NCBI GenBank assembly: GCA_903930435.1
Contig: CAIYYN010000073.1
Span: 1 to 64,000, forward strand
Origin: an uncultured Hyphomicrobiales bacterium
GTDB taxonomy: Bacteria > Pseudomonadota > Alphaproteobacteria > Rhizobiales > Ancalomicrobiaceae
DNA: 64,000 nt
Reading direction: 5' to 3'
Translations under genes and position numbers: made by a program
Notes under the pieces: generated by a model
The model's input: only the letters and a program-made list of their open reading frames with translations
Told to the model about the DNA's origin: nothing
Databases searched by the model: none
In this document: positions 42,401 through 49,734 of the stretch, piece after piece
Position numbering within the stretch: position 1 is the first letter of the stretch
How the letters are laid out: each line of letters starts with the position of its first letter

Positions 42401-43222
42401 CTAAGAGGTATGCGAGACTTTAGCCGCCCGCTTTTCCAGAAAATCGCGAAGTCGTTCTTTCGCCTCAGGGTCACCCTGGGCAATCGACGAGATCAGGGCT
42501 TCCATTGCCAGTCCGGTCACAGGATCAATCGACCCGATCCGGGGCAGGATATGCTGAACCGCGAAATTGGTCATCTGCGTGTTGCGCGCGATCCGGTGGG
42601 CGAGCTCAATTCCCTTGGCAAGCCCTTCGCCCGGCTCAGTCACATAGTGAGACAATCCGATAGCTTGCCCCTCGTCCGCCCCGTAGGTGCGTCCAGTCAG
42701 CATCATGTCCTGCATCCGCGAGACACCGATCAGTCGGGAAATACGAACCGATCCGCCGCCGCCAACGAAAATGCCGCGCATGCCCTCTGGCAAGGCGTAG
42801 AAGGTGGATTTTTCCGCAACGCGGATGTGTGTCGAGCAAGCCAGTTCCAGTCCACCGCCGACTACGGCTCCATGCAGAACACTGACGACCGGCACACGGC
42901 CATATTCAATGGCCTCAAACGCCCGATGCCAGCCACGCGAATGCGCGATGCCCGCCGCAACGTCAGTCTCCGTGACTTCGGAGAGATCAAGCCCGGCTGA
43001 AAAATGCTCGCCACGCCCCGCGAGCACGACGGCTTTGACGGACGCAGGCAGGCTCGAAAAAACCCACTCAAGCCCGTGGACGGTTTCATCGTTGATAGCG
43101 TTCCGACGTTCGGCCCGATTCAGGTGGATGATGGCAATATCATCCTCAATCGCGACCTCGATCGTCTTCGGGATCGTCCGATCAGCGAGACCAGGATGCG
43201 GTGTTGACCGGGGTCCGGACAT
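42401..43222 (-). CDS. Enoyl-CoA hydratase/isomerase (crotonase) family protein
   Basis: A 273-residue crotonase. The oxyanion-hole motifs are HFSAGLDLSEV near residue 72 and LHGAVVGGGLELACSTHIRV near residue 115; a catalytic-type Glu lies in FYALPEGMRGIFVGGGGSVRISRLIG near residue 145. It is not closely like hydroxycinnamoyl-CoA hydratase-lyase, so it more likely hydrates the double bond of an aryl- or acyl-acrylyl-CoA in a beta-oxidation-like route completed by the SDR enzyme. First gene of the operon: GGAGAG ribosome site, and a promoter with a MarR-type palindrome just upstream. The operon order is crotonase, ligase, dehydrogenase. Confidence 0.9.
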   Translation of the reverse strand: MSGPRSTPHPGLADRTIPKTIEVAIEDDIAIIHLNRAERRNAINDETVHGLEWVFSSLPASVKAVVLAGRGEHFSAGLDLSEVTETDVAAGIAHSRGWHRAFEAIEYGRVPVVSVLHGAVVGGGLELACSTHIRVAEKSTFYALPEGMRGIFVGGGGSVRISRLIGVSRMQDMMLTGRTYGADEGQAIGLSHYVTEPGEGLAKGIELAHRIARNTQMTNFAVQHILPRIGSIDPVTGLAMEALISSIAQGDPEAKERLRDFLEKRAAKVSHTS

Positions 43223-43248
43223 TGGGCTCTCTCCCGAAAAATTTTATT

Positions 43249-43284
43249 GTTATAGACTATAACTATATTAGCAATTCGGGTCAA
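43249..43284 (-). promoter_or_regulatory. Promoter with MarR-type operator for the CoA catabolic operon
   Basis: On the minus strand TTGACC (43279-43284), a 17-base spacer and TATAGT (43256-43261) form a good sigma70-type promoter. GTTATAG-A-CTATAAC (43249-43263) is a perfect seven-base inverted repeat that contains the -10 box. This layout suits a repressor blocking RNA polymerase; the MarR gene at 39203 is the natural candidate. No second copy is visible upstream of the MarR gene itself. Confidence 0.78.
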
Positions 43285-43304
43285 TGAGACTGCGATCAAA
43301 ACAC

Positions 43305-43334
43305 GTGTGGCCGGGAACGAAGCCCCGGCCACAC
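43305..43334 (-). terminator. Terminator of the BMP-family gene
   Basis: GTGTGGCCGGG pairs perfectly with CCCGGCCACAC around an eight-base loop; on the minus strand it is followed by GTGTTTTGATC. It lies 22 bases past the stop of the BMP-family gene (43357) and just upstream of the catabolic promoter, isolating the two units. Confidence 0.82.
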
Positions 43335-43356
43335 AGCATTCCATGCCAACAGGCGA

Positions 43357-44427
43357 TCAGTTTGGCAGCTTGTCGTCAATGCCCTTGACGTACCAGTTCA
43401 TGCCCGCAATGGCGCCATCGTCGAGGTCATGCACCATTGAGCCATCCTGCTTGGTGATCATGCCACCAAACGGCTTCAGGGTGCCGGCCTTGATCTTGGC
43501 CATCGTGTCTTCTGCCATCTTCTTCACGTCGTCCGGGACGTTGGCGATTGGCGGCAGCACGACCATGTTCTGTGCCATGCCATCCCACGTATCGGTCGAC
43601 TTCCAGGTGCCAGCGAGCACAGCCTTGGTGCGCTCGATATAATAGGGGCCCCAGTTGTCGGTGATCGCTGTGATCTGAGCCTTCGGGGCAAACTTCACCA
43701 TGTCAGACGACTGGCCGAAACCGAGCACGCCCTTTTCCTGGGCAACCTGCAACGGAGCGGTCGAGTCTGTGTGCTGGGTGATAATATCCGCGCCCTGGCT
43801 GATCAGCACCTTGGCTGCGTCAGCTTCCTTGCCCGGATCGTACCAGGAATTCACCCAGACGATCTTGACCTTGATATTCGGATTGACCGATTGCGCGCCC
43901 AGCATGAAGGCATTGATACCCGAGACAACTTCCGGGATCGGGAAAGAAACGATGTAGCCAATCGTGTTCGACTTGGTCATCTTGCCAGCGATCTGGCCGA
44001 TGACGTAGCGACCCTCGTAGAAGCGGGCGCTGTAGGTGGAAACGTTGTCGGCACGCTTGTAACCCGTTGCATGTTCAAACTTCACGCCCGGATACTTCTT
44101 TGCGACCTTCAGCGTCGGGTCCATGAAGCCGAACGACGTCGTGAAGATCAGCTTGTTGCCGTCGCGGGCAAGGCGCTCGATGGCGCGCTCGGCGTCGGGA
44201 CCTTCCGGCACATTTTCGACAAAGGACGTCTCGACCTGATCGCCCATGGCTGACTGGAGAGCGCGGCGACCCAGTTCATGCTGATAGGTGTATCCGCCGT
44301 CACCCACCGGGCCGGTGTAGACAAAACCAACCTTCAGCTTTTCAGCAGCAGACGCGATCCCGGAAAGACCGGCTACCGCCAGCCCTGCCGTCAGCACGGT
44401 CGCCAGAAGTTTGTTCAACGAAACCAT
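43357..44427 (-). CDS. BMP-family ABC transporter substrate-binding protein (orphan)
   Basis: A 356-residue periplasmic binding protein of the BMP/PnrA (Bmp, PF02608) family, which bind nucleosides, purines or related compounds. Start at 44427 (MVSLNKLLATVLTAGLAVAGL) has a GAGAGGAAC ribosome site and gives a signal peptide ending ASA. Ligand-domain markers: KVGFVYTGPVGDGGYTYQHELGRRALQ near residue 30 and KLIFTTSFGFMDPTLKVAKKYPGVKFEHATGYK near residue 95, then WVNSWYDPGKEADAAKVLISQGADIITQHTDS. The permease and ATPase genes that usually accompany it are not in this neighbourhood. It is divergent from the riboswitch-led FAD oxidoreductase gene. Confidence 0.88.
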   Translation of the reverse strand: MVSLNKLLATVLTAGLAVAGLSGIASAAEKLKVGFVYTGPVGDGGYTYQHELGRRALQSAMGDQVETSFVENVPEGPDAERAIERLARDGNKLIFTTSFGFMDPTLKVAKKYPGVKFEHATGYKRADNVSTYSARFYEGRYVIGQIAGKMTKSNTIGYIVSFPIPEVVSGINAFMLGAQSVNPNIKVKIVWVNSWYDPGKEADAAKVLISQGADIITQHTDSTAPLQVAQEKGVLGFGQSSDMVKFAPKAQITAITDNWGPYYIERTKAVLAGTWKSTDTWDGMAQNMVVLPPIANVPDDVKKMAEDTMAKIKAGTLKPFGGMITKQDGSMVHDLDDGAIAGMNWYVKGIDDKLPN

Positions 44428-44783
44428 GTTTGTTCCTCTCCACTCAATGCGAGGCGTCAATACGTGAGCCACGCCGTCGACGCGGACCCACCTCTATTCC
44501 CCTGGTTCAGGCCACTCAATCAACCGATGATCCTGACGGACGCGGACGATCGCAATTGCACCTGGTTCGCAGCCTATCGTGTGCGCAAAGTTTCGTCACG
44601 TCTCGTTCTCATGCGAAACGTGCTTTTTTAACGGGCAGTTTGACGATTACGGACCTGTATCGGACATCCGCATATAGTGCAGTGCACAAATGCAATGCAA
44701 ACGATCAAAACAGCATTGACTTGCAGGGACCTGTGCCGCATCACTGCTGACACAAGCAGTAGAGTTCGGTACCAGATTGGACA
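44428..44783. other. Divergent promoter region upstream of the glycine riboswitch
   Basis: 356 bases between the BMP-family start and the riboswitch. No gene is supported. It should hold the BMP promoter and the riboswitch promoter; TTGACT at 44716-44721 is a possible -35 box, but the matching -10 is weak. A string of TGCA-containing repeats (tgcagtgcacaaatgcaatgc) at 44678-44698 is notable but unexplained. Confidence 0.4.
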
Positions 44784-44964
44784 AAAATCCTGCTCTGGAA
44801 ACGACACCGAAGGAGCAACCGCCCCGGAAACTCTCAGGTACAAGAGACTGCTTGACGGATAGAACACTCTGAAAAGTGGGGCCTCATGCCCCCGCCGATG
44901 GTGTAAGTCGCTTGTCCCGTGCCGGGATACGACGAATCTCTCAGGCCAATGACAGAGGGGGCAC
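44784..44964 (+). ncRNA. Tandem glycine riboswitch
   Basis: Two gcvT-type aptamers in a row. Aptamer 1 (about 44784-44862) has the conserved core CACCGAAGGAGCAA at 44805-44818 and CTCTCAGGTACAAGAGAC at 44831-44848. Aptamer 2 (about 44865-44964) has GCCGATGGTGTAAG at 44894-44907 and CTCTCAGGCCAATGACAGAG at 44938-44957; its first strand CTCTG (44868-44872) pairs with CAGAG. A short linker (ATAGAACA) joins them as in known tandem glycine riboswitches. A small hairpin CCGCTG/CAGCGG (44969-44985) precedes the AAGGAG ribosome site (44986-44991), suggesting control of translation. Boundaries are approximate. Confidence 0.93.
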
Positions 44965-44996
44965 GTGTCCGCTGAGATGCAGCGGAAGGAGTGCTC

Positions 44997-46328
44997 ATGT
45001 CTACAGATACATCATCCGCATTGCGTGCACCTGAAGTCCCGGTCTCGGCTCCTGCCATCGTGAAATCGCGCGCGACCAAACCACGGGTCGCGGTGGTCGG
45101 CGCAGGTATCACCGGCGTTACAACCGCTTATGCGCTGGTCAAGCGGGGCGCAGATGTCACGCTCTTTGACCGTCACCCCTATGCTGCGATGGAAACATCG
45201 TTCGCCAACGGCGGTCAGCTGTCAGCGTCGAATGCCGAAGTCTGGAACAGCTGGACGACGGTCATGAAGGGCATCAAATGGATGTTCTCGCCCGGCGCGC
45301 CGCTGCTGGTGAACCCGAAGCCGTCCTGGCACAAGTTTTCGTGGATGGCCGAATTCATCGCCAATATTCCGAAGTATGAAGAAAACACGATCACGACAGC
45401 CCGCTTGGCGATTGAAGCGCGCGGCCACCTGACACGGATCGCTCAGGAAGAAGGCATCGAGTTCGACGTCGAAAATCGCGGTATTCTGCACATCTACGGT
45501 AACAAGCATGATTTCGACGCGGGCGTCAAAGTCTCGAAACTGCTCGCCGCCGGTGGACTTGAGCGCCGGACCGTGACGCCGACAGAAATGAAGCAGATCG
45601 AGCCTGCACTGAAGGGCGAGTACTACGGCGGGTTCTACACGCCGAGTGACTTCACCGGCGATATCCACAAGTTCGCTTATGGCCTGTCGCGGGCCTGCGA
45701 GCGGCTTGGCGTTGTCATGAAGTTTGGCACAGAGGTGCAGGACATGAAGCCTGCCGACGATCACATCATGATCACGAGCCTCGATGTCGACCCCAAGGAC
45801 GAGGATCTGCACCCGCAGCCAGTGACCGAGCGTTTTGACAAGATCGTCATCTGCGCCGGTGTCTTGTCCCGGCAGATTGCATCGGGCCTTGGCGACCGCG
45901 TCAATATCTACCCGGTCAAGGGTTACTCGATCACCGTCAACCTGTTGGAAGAAGAGGACCGCAAGGCCGCTCCCTGGGCCAGCCTGCTCGATGATCGGGC
46001 CAAGATCGTTACCAGTCGCCTCGGCAAGGATCGCTTACGCGTCGCCGGAACAGCCGAATTCAACGGCTATAACCGCGATATTCGCGCCGACCGTATCCGT
46101 CCGCTGGTGGATTGGTGCCGCGTCCACTTCCCCAATATGTCGACGCGTCAGTCGGTCCCGTGGGCAGGTCTGCGTCCGATGATGCCGGATATGCTTCCGC
46201 GCGTTTCAGTCGGTAAAAACCCGAACGTGTTCTACAACACCGGCCATGGACATCTCGGCTGGACACTCTCGGCAGCGACGGCTGATTCCGTGGCCGCGCT
46301 GGCCACAGCCGTCCGCAACGATATGTAA
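44997..46328 (+). CDS. DadA-like FAD amino-acid oxidoreductase under a glycine riboswitch
   Basis: A 443-residue FAD-dependent oxidoreductase (DAO family) of the DadA type, which deaminates D-amino acids oxidatively, passing electrons to the quinone pool. The dinucleotide fold is RVAVVGAGITGVTTAYAL near residue 29, followed by the DadA-type SFANGGQLSASNAEVW near residue 67, and GYSITVNL and the late GHGHLGWTLSAATA flavin-site motif. A 25-residue N-terminal extension precedes the fold. The start at 44997 has AAGGAG; a GTG at 44991 overlaps it. The glycine riboswitch upstream suggests glycine (or a glycine-yielding compound) as physiological substrate or inducer, so glycine oxidation is an alternative to D-alanine oxidation. 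Confidence 0.88.
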   Translation: MSTDTSSALRAPEVPVSAPAIVKSRATKPRVAVVGAGITGVTTAYALVKRGADVTLFDRHPYAAMETSFANGGQLSASNAEVWNSWTTVMKGIKWMFSPGAPLLVNPKPSWHKFSWMAEFIANIPKYEENTITTARLAIEARGHLTRIAQEEGIEFDVENRGILHIYGNKHDFDAGVKVSKLLAAGGLERRTVTPTEMKQIEPALKGEYYGGFYTPSDFTGDIHKFAYGLSRACERLGVVMKFGTEVQDMKPADDHIMITSLDVDPKDEDLHPQPVTERFDKIVICAGVLSRQIASGLGDRVNIYPVKGYSITVNLLEEEDRKAAPWASLLDDRAKIVTSRLGKDRLRVAGTAEFNGYNRDIRADRIRPLVDWCRVHFPNMSTRQSVPWAGLRPMMPDMLPRVSVGKNPNVFYNTGHGHLGWTLSAATADSVAALATAVRNDM

Positions 46329-46345
46329 TCGGCGTCTCGAACGTG

Positions 46346-46378
46346 CGGGCGTCCCGGGGACGAAAACCGGGATGCCCG
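46346..46378 (+). terminator. Terminator after the DadA-like gene
   Basis: CGGGCGTCCCGG pairs with CCGGGATGCCCG (12 pairs, one G-U) around a nine-base loop, 17 bases past the stop. It is followed by ATTTCGG rather than a strong T run, so termination efficiency is uncertain. Confidence 0.72.
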
Positions 46379-46484
46379 ATTTCGGCAGAAATACGCAGAA
46401 TCCCCAACACGCTAAGCTGTCACCGACATGTTAGCCTCTTGCGAAGGAGTCGGAGAAAATCTCCTTCCACTCAAGAGCTTGTCC

Positions 46485-48155
46485 ATGTCAGATGCCCCGA
46501 TGCCCGCGAAACAACCGGTGTCCCTCGAATTTTTGCCTAAGCTGATCACCGTGCTGCGTGAAGGCTATACGGTAAAGCGTTTCGTGGCCGACTTTATCGC
46601 TGGCCTGACGGTGGCCATCGTGGCCTTGCCGCTTTCGATGGGCATCGCTATTGCGTCAGGTTCGACACCCGACAAGGGCTTGTACACCGCGATTGTCGCC
46701 GGATTTTTGATCTCGGCGCTGGGTGGCAGCCGGTTTCAGATCGGCGGCCCTACCGCCGCATTCATTGTGATTGTTTACCGGATCATTGAACGGCATGGCT
46801 ATGACGGGCTGGCGCTTGCCACGCTGATAGCCGGATTCCTGATCTTGATCGCAGGTGCACTGCGGTTGGGAACATTCATCAAATATGTCCCCTACCCCGT
46901 CACAATCGGCTTCTCCGCCGGTATCGGTGTTTCGATCTTTGTCGGCCAAATCGCTGACCTGTTGGGGCTATCGACGGGAAAGTTGCCCGGCGATTTCGTG
47001 CCGAAGATCACCGCGATTGCCCACGCACTGCCGTCATTCACCCCGTCGGCGGCCGCACTGGCTGCTATTTCAATTGCGACCATCCTCGGATTGAAGGCCT
47101 GGCGACCCAAAGTGCCGGGAATGCTGGTCGCCGTCGTGGTGACATCTCTTCTTGTCGTGATGTTCCATTTTTCAGTTGTCACCATTGGTTCGAAATTCGG
47201 CGCCATGCCGTCGGGCCTGCCCTGGCCTCAGTTACCGGATGTTTCATGGGCGCGCCTCATCGAGGTTGCCCCTGACGCTGCTACCATCGCCCTCCTCGCA
47301 GGCATTGAATCGCTTCTGTCAGCTGTCGTCGCGGATGGATTGACGGGCAGCCGACATCGCTCGAACGGCGAACTGATCGCTCAAGGGATCGCCAATATTG
47401 CTTCGCCTCTTTTCGGCGGGCTGCCCGCGACAGGTGCGCTCGCGCGGACGGCGACCAACATCCGCGCGGGATCGACCGGTCCCGTTTCAGGCATGCTACA
47501 TGCGGTTTTCCTGCTCGCATTCGTGATGGTCGCCGCCCAGCTCATGGTCTACGTTCCTCTCGCGACCCTAGCAGCTATCCTGACCGTCGTCGCGTGGAAC
47601 ATGAGCGAAGTTCATGTCGTCGTCAGGCTCATCAGAAACTGCGATTGGGGTGATCGCATCGTCTTGCTGGGTACATTCGGGCTTACTGTGTTCTTTGATC
47701 TGACAGTCGGCATCCTGTTCGGCGTCATCGTCTCGGCCTTCCTGTTCATGCACAAGATGGCACAATCGGTGACATATGACACAGGCGCGGGCGCAGACAA
47801 TATCGAGGAAGATCAACTGATAACGGCCGCGACTGCAGGGGGAGATGTCGCCATTTTCCGCATTTCAGGACCATTCTTTTTCGGGGCGGCGAACGAATTG
47901 GCGACCACTCTTTCGAAGATAGGCGGCCGTCAGCCAAAGCGTCTGATCATCGACTTCTCAGGCGTGCCGCTCATTGATGCAACGGGTGCTGCTGTGCTCA
48001 AGGGAATTGTGACGGCAGCAGGAAAACAGGCAACAGACGTTGTGCTGACCGCGATGTCGCGACCCGTCATGCGTACCCTGGTGAGCCACGGTGTGACCCA
48101 TTCAAGCGGACATGTGTCAAGCGCACCTTCAATCATCGAAGCGTTGAAAAGATGA
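46485..48155 (+). CDS. SulP-family anion transporter with STAS domain
   Basis: A protein of about 556 residues of the SulP (SLC26) family with 10-12 membrane helices and a C-terminal STAS domain. The family moves sulfate, bicarbonate, C4-dicarboxylates or other anions. DFIAGLTVAIVALPLSMGIAIASG (from about residue 36) is the family's first helix signature; FQIGGPTAAFIVIVY and VPYPVTIGFSAGIGVSIFVGQ follow. GIESLLSAVVADGLTGSRHRSNGELIAQGIAN is the conserved mid-protein motif. The STAS part starts at AIFRISGPFFFGAANELATTL with LIIDFSGVPLIDATGAAVLKG. No carbonic anhydrase or sulfur genes adjoin, so the substrate is open. Start uncertain: 46428 gives 19 extra residues. Confidence 0.9.
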   Translation: MSDAPMPAKQPVSLEFLPKLITVLREGYTVKRFVADFIAGLTVAIVALPLSMGIAIASGSTPDKGLYTAIVAGFLISALGGSRFQIGGPTAAFIVIVYRIIERHGYDGLALATLIAGFLILIAGALRLGTFIKYVPYPVTIGFSAGIGVSIFVGQIADLLGLSTGKLPGDFVPKITAIAHALPSFTPSAAALAAISIATILGLKAWRPKVPGMLVAVVVTSLLVVMFHFSVVTIGSKFGAMPSGLPWPQLPDVSWARLIEVAPDAATIALLAGIESLLSAVVADGLTGSRHRSNGELIAQGIANIASPLFGGLPATGALARTATNIRAGSTGPVSGMLHAVFLLAFVMVAAQLMVYVPLATLAAILTVVAWNMSEVHVVVRLIRNCDWGDRIVLLGTFGLTVFFDLTVGILFGVIVSAFLFMHKMAQSVTYDTGAGADNIEEDQLITAATAGGDVAIFRISGPFFFGAANELATTLSKIGGRQPKRLIIDFSGVPLIDATGAAVLKGIVTAAGKQATDVVLTAMSRPVMRTLVSHGVTHSSGHVSSAPSIIEALKR

Positions 48156-48170
48156 ATTGAGCCAAGCGTA

Positions 48171-49559
48171 TCAATACGCGTCAGACACCTTCATCGCAGC
48201 ATTGACCATTGCGCCGGCAACAACGCTCGCAGGCCCGTCAGAGGCATCAGTTTGGTCCGTAGCAGCCTTCAACAGCGTGAGACTGACGACATATTGGCCG
48301 CCACCTTTTTTCGCCATCACGATGACATGTGAGACACGGACAGTCTCACCTGACTTGCACGTGGAACTGGCGTGAAGTGTCGCCTTGGCGGCCAAGTCTT
48401 CACTTGGCAGATTGGAGGTGGCATAGTCCCCGGAACATCCGATCCGATCATAGGCCAGAGCCTCATTCAACGTCGCAGCGGACGTCGCTTGGTTCGCCTC
48501 AGCAACAACTCCCGTTACCCCCTGCAAGCTGAAAGCGGTCCTGACATCTGGCAATACGGACGCAGCAGCCGACGGCGTAAGCCACCCGAAATCGGTGCGG
48601 CTCAGCGATGAAACCAGATCCGTGACAAGGCGTCGTGACTCCGATAACGAGTATCCTGGATCAGCTGCAACCGGAGTCAGCGTCGCGCTCGCTGCATCGG
48701 ACATGGGAACTCCGCCGACACGACCGACCGGATCAACAGGCAACTGATGTGCAGTTTGCTGGTTGGACGGTTTGGAGCCAGGCTGAACGGTGTTCTCACC
48801 AAGTGTTGCCTCTCCTGCGGCAGAAGCGGTCGCAACAACCTTGGCTACGACAGTCGATACACCACTGGCAGGCTTGCGGGGTTCGTCCGCATTTGCCTCG
48901 ATAACGCCAGCCGGGAGCTTGACCGGCGGCTTTACGGACTCCGCAGGAACCGACTTTCGGGGTGATTCACCGTTCATTTCATCCGATTCATCGTCCTGTT
49001 GTCTGATGGTGGCGTCAGGCTTGTCATCTTCAGCTGATCTATACCTGATCACGCAGGCCTTAACCCAAGCCACTGCCTTGTCGTATCCGGCAAGCTGAAA
49101 ATTATAGGCGCTGGCTTCCCGACTGACCCGCACAGTGGTGGCTTTTGAAAATTGCTCGAGTAGATGCATTGTCGAAGGCAACACGAGCGCGACATAGTGG
49201 GAATCGCTTAGTTTCGCATCAAGGGCAATAGGCTGCTTCCTGTTTCCGTCAAAGTTGAGCGTCGCAACAAACCGGTCCGCCGGATCGATATCCCATGACG
49301 GACGGTGAAGCCAAAGATACCAATTGTTCCGGGCATTCGCGCTGACAACCAGGGACACATGGTCTTCACCCACTGTCCGCATGGAACAATTGTGAAACTT
49401 GCCAGTCTTGGTATTACTATAAGCGTTCAACGTCCATCTATCGACCTGGTCGGTTTCCAGAATAGACGCAATGGCAGTGTCAAACGACATGAGAGTAACC
49501 GCCAGATTTATGAGGCAGCGCAATAGTCCAATCTGTGTTCCTCGTTCAACTTTAAACAT
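48171..49559 (-). CDS. Unrecognised exported protein with low-complexity linker
   Basis: A 462-residue protein I do not recognise. Start at 49559 (MFKVERGTQIGLLRCLINLAVTLMSFDTAIAS) gives a plausible signal peptide; a GGAAA site lies upstream, and the frame opens at 49592. Two blocks are separated by a linker. Block 1 (about residues 30-175) has Cys58 (NCSM), aromatic-rich NNWYLWLHRPSWDIDPADRF and a Cys at ACVIRY. The linker (about 180-300) is rich in Asp/Glu, Pro, Ser and Ala. Block 2 (about 310-455) includes SRRLVTDLVSSLSRTDFGWLTPSAAASVLPDVRTAF and two Cys. The second block has a regular alpha/beta look. Convergent with the SulP gene (15 bases). Function unknown; envelope location is inferred. 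Confidence 0.65.
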   Translation of the reverse strand: MFKVERGTQIGLLRCLINLAVTLMSFDTAIASILETDQVDRWTLNAYSNTKTGKFHNCSMRTVGEDHVSLVVSANARNNWYLWLHRPSWDIDPADRFVATLNFDGNRKQPIALDAKLSDSHYVALVLPSTMHLLEQFSKATTVRVSREASAYNFQLAGYDKAVAWVKACVIRYRSAEDDKPDATIRQQDDESDEMNGESPRKSVPAESVKPPVKLPAGVIEANADEPRKPASGVSTVVAKVVATASAAGEATLGENTVQPGSKPSNQQTAHQLPVDPVGRVGGVPMSDAASATLTPVAADPGYSLSESRRLVTDLVSSLSRTDFGWLTPSAAASVLPDVRTAFSLQGVTGVVAEANQATSAATLNEALAYDRIGCSGDYATSNLPSEDLAAKATLHASSTCKSGETVRVSHVIVMAKKGGGQYVVSLTLLKAATDQTDASDGPASVVAGAMVNAAMKVSDAY

Positions 49560-49734
49560 CGATCGATTTCCAATGGAGACAAATTCCCACATGATGGCGT
49601 TGCTAAAATGAAATCAACAGCCTGACACGACCCTGCCGACGCAATTTAAATACATACTGGAAACATCGGCACGTGGTTTTGGCAGACAGGCTGTGAACCT
49701 GAGGTGAACAACCTGTCCCAAGCCACGAAAGAGG

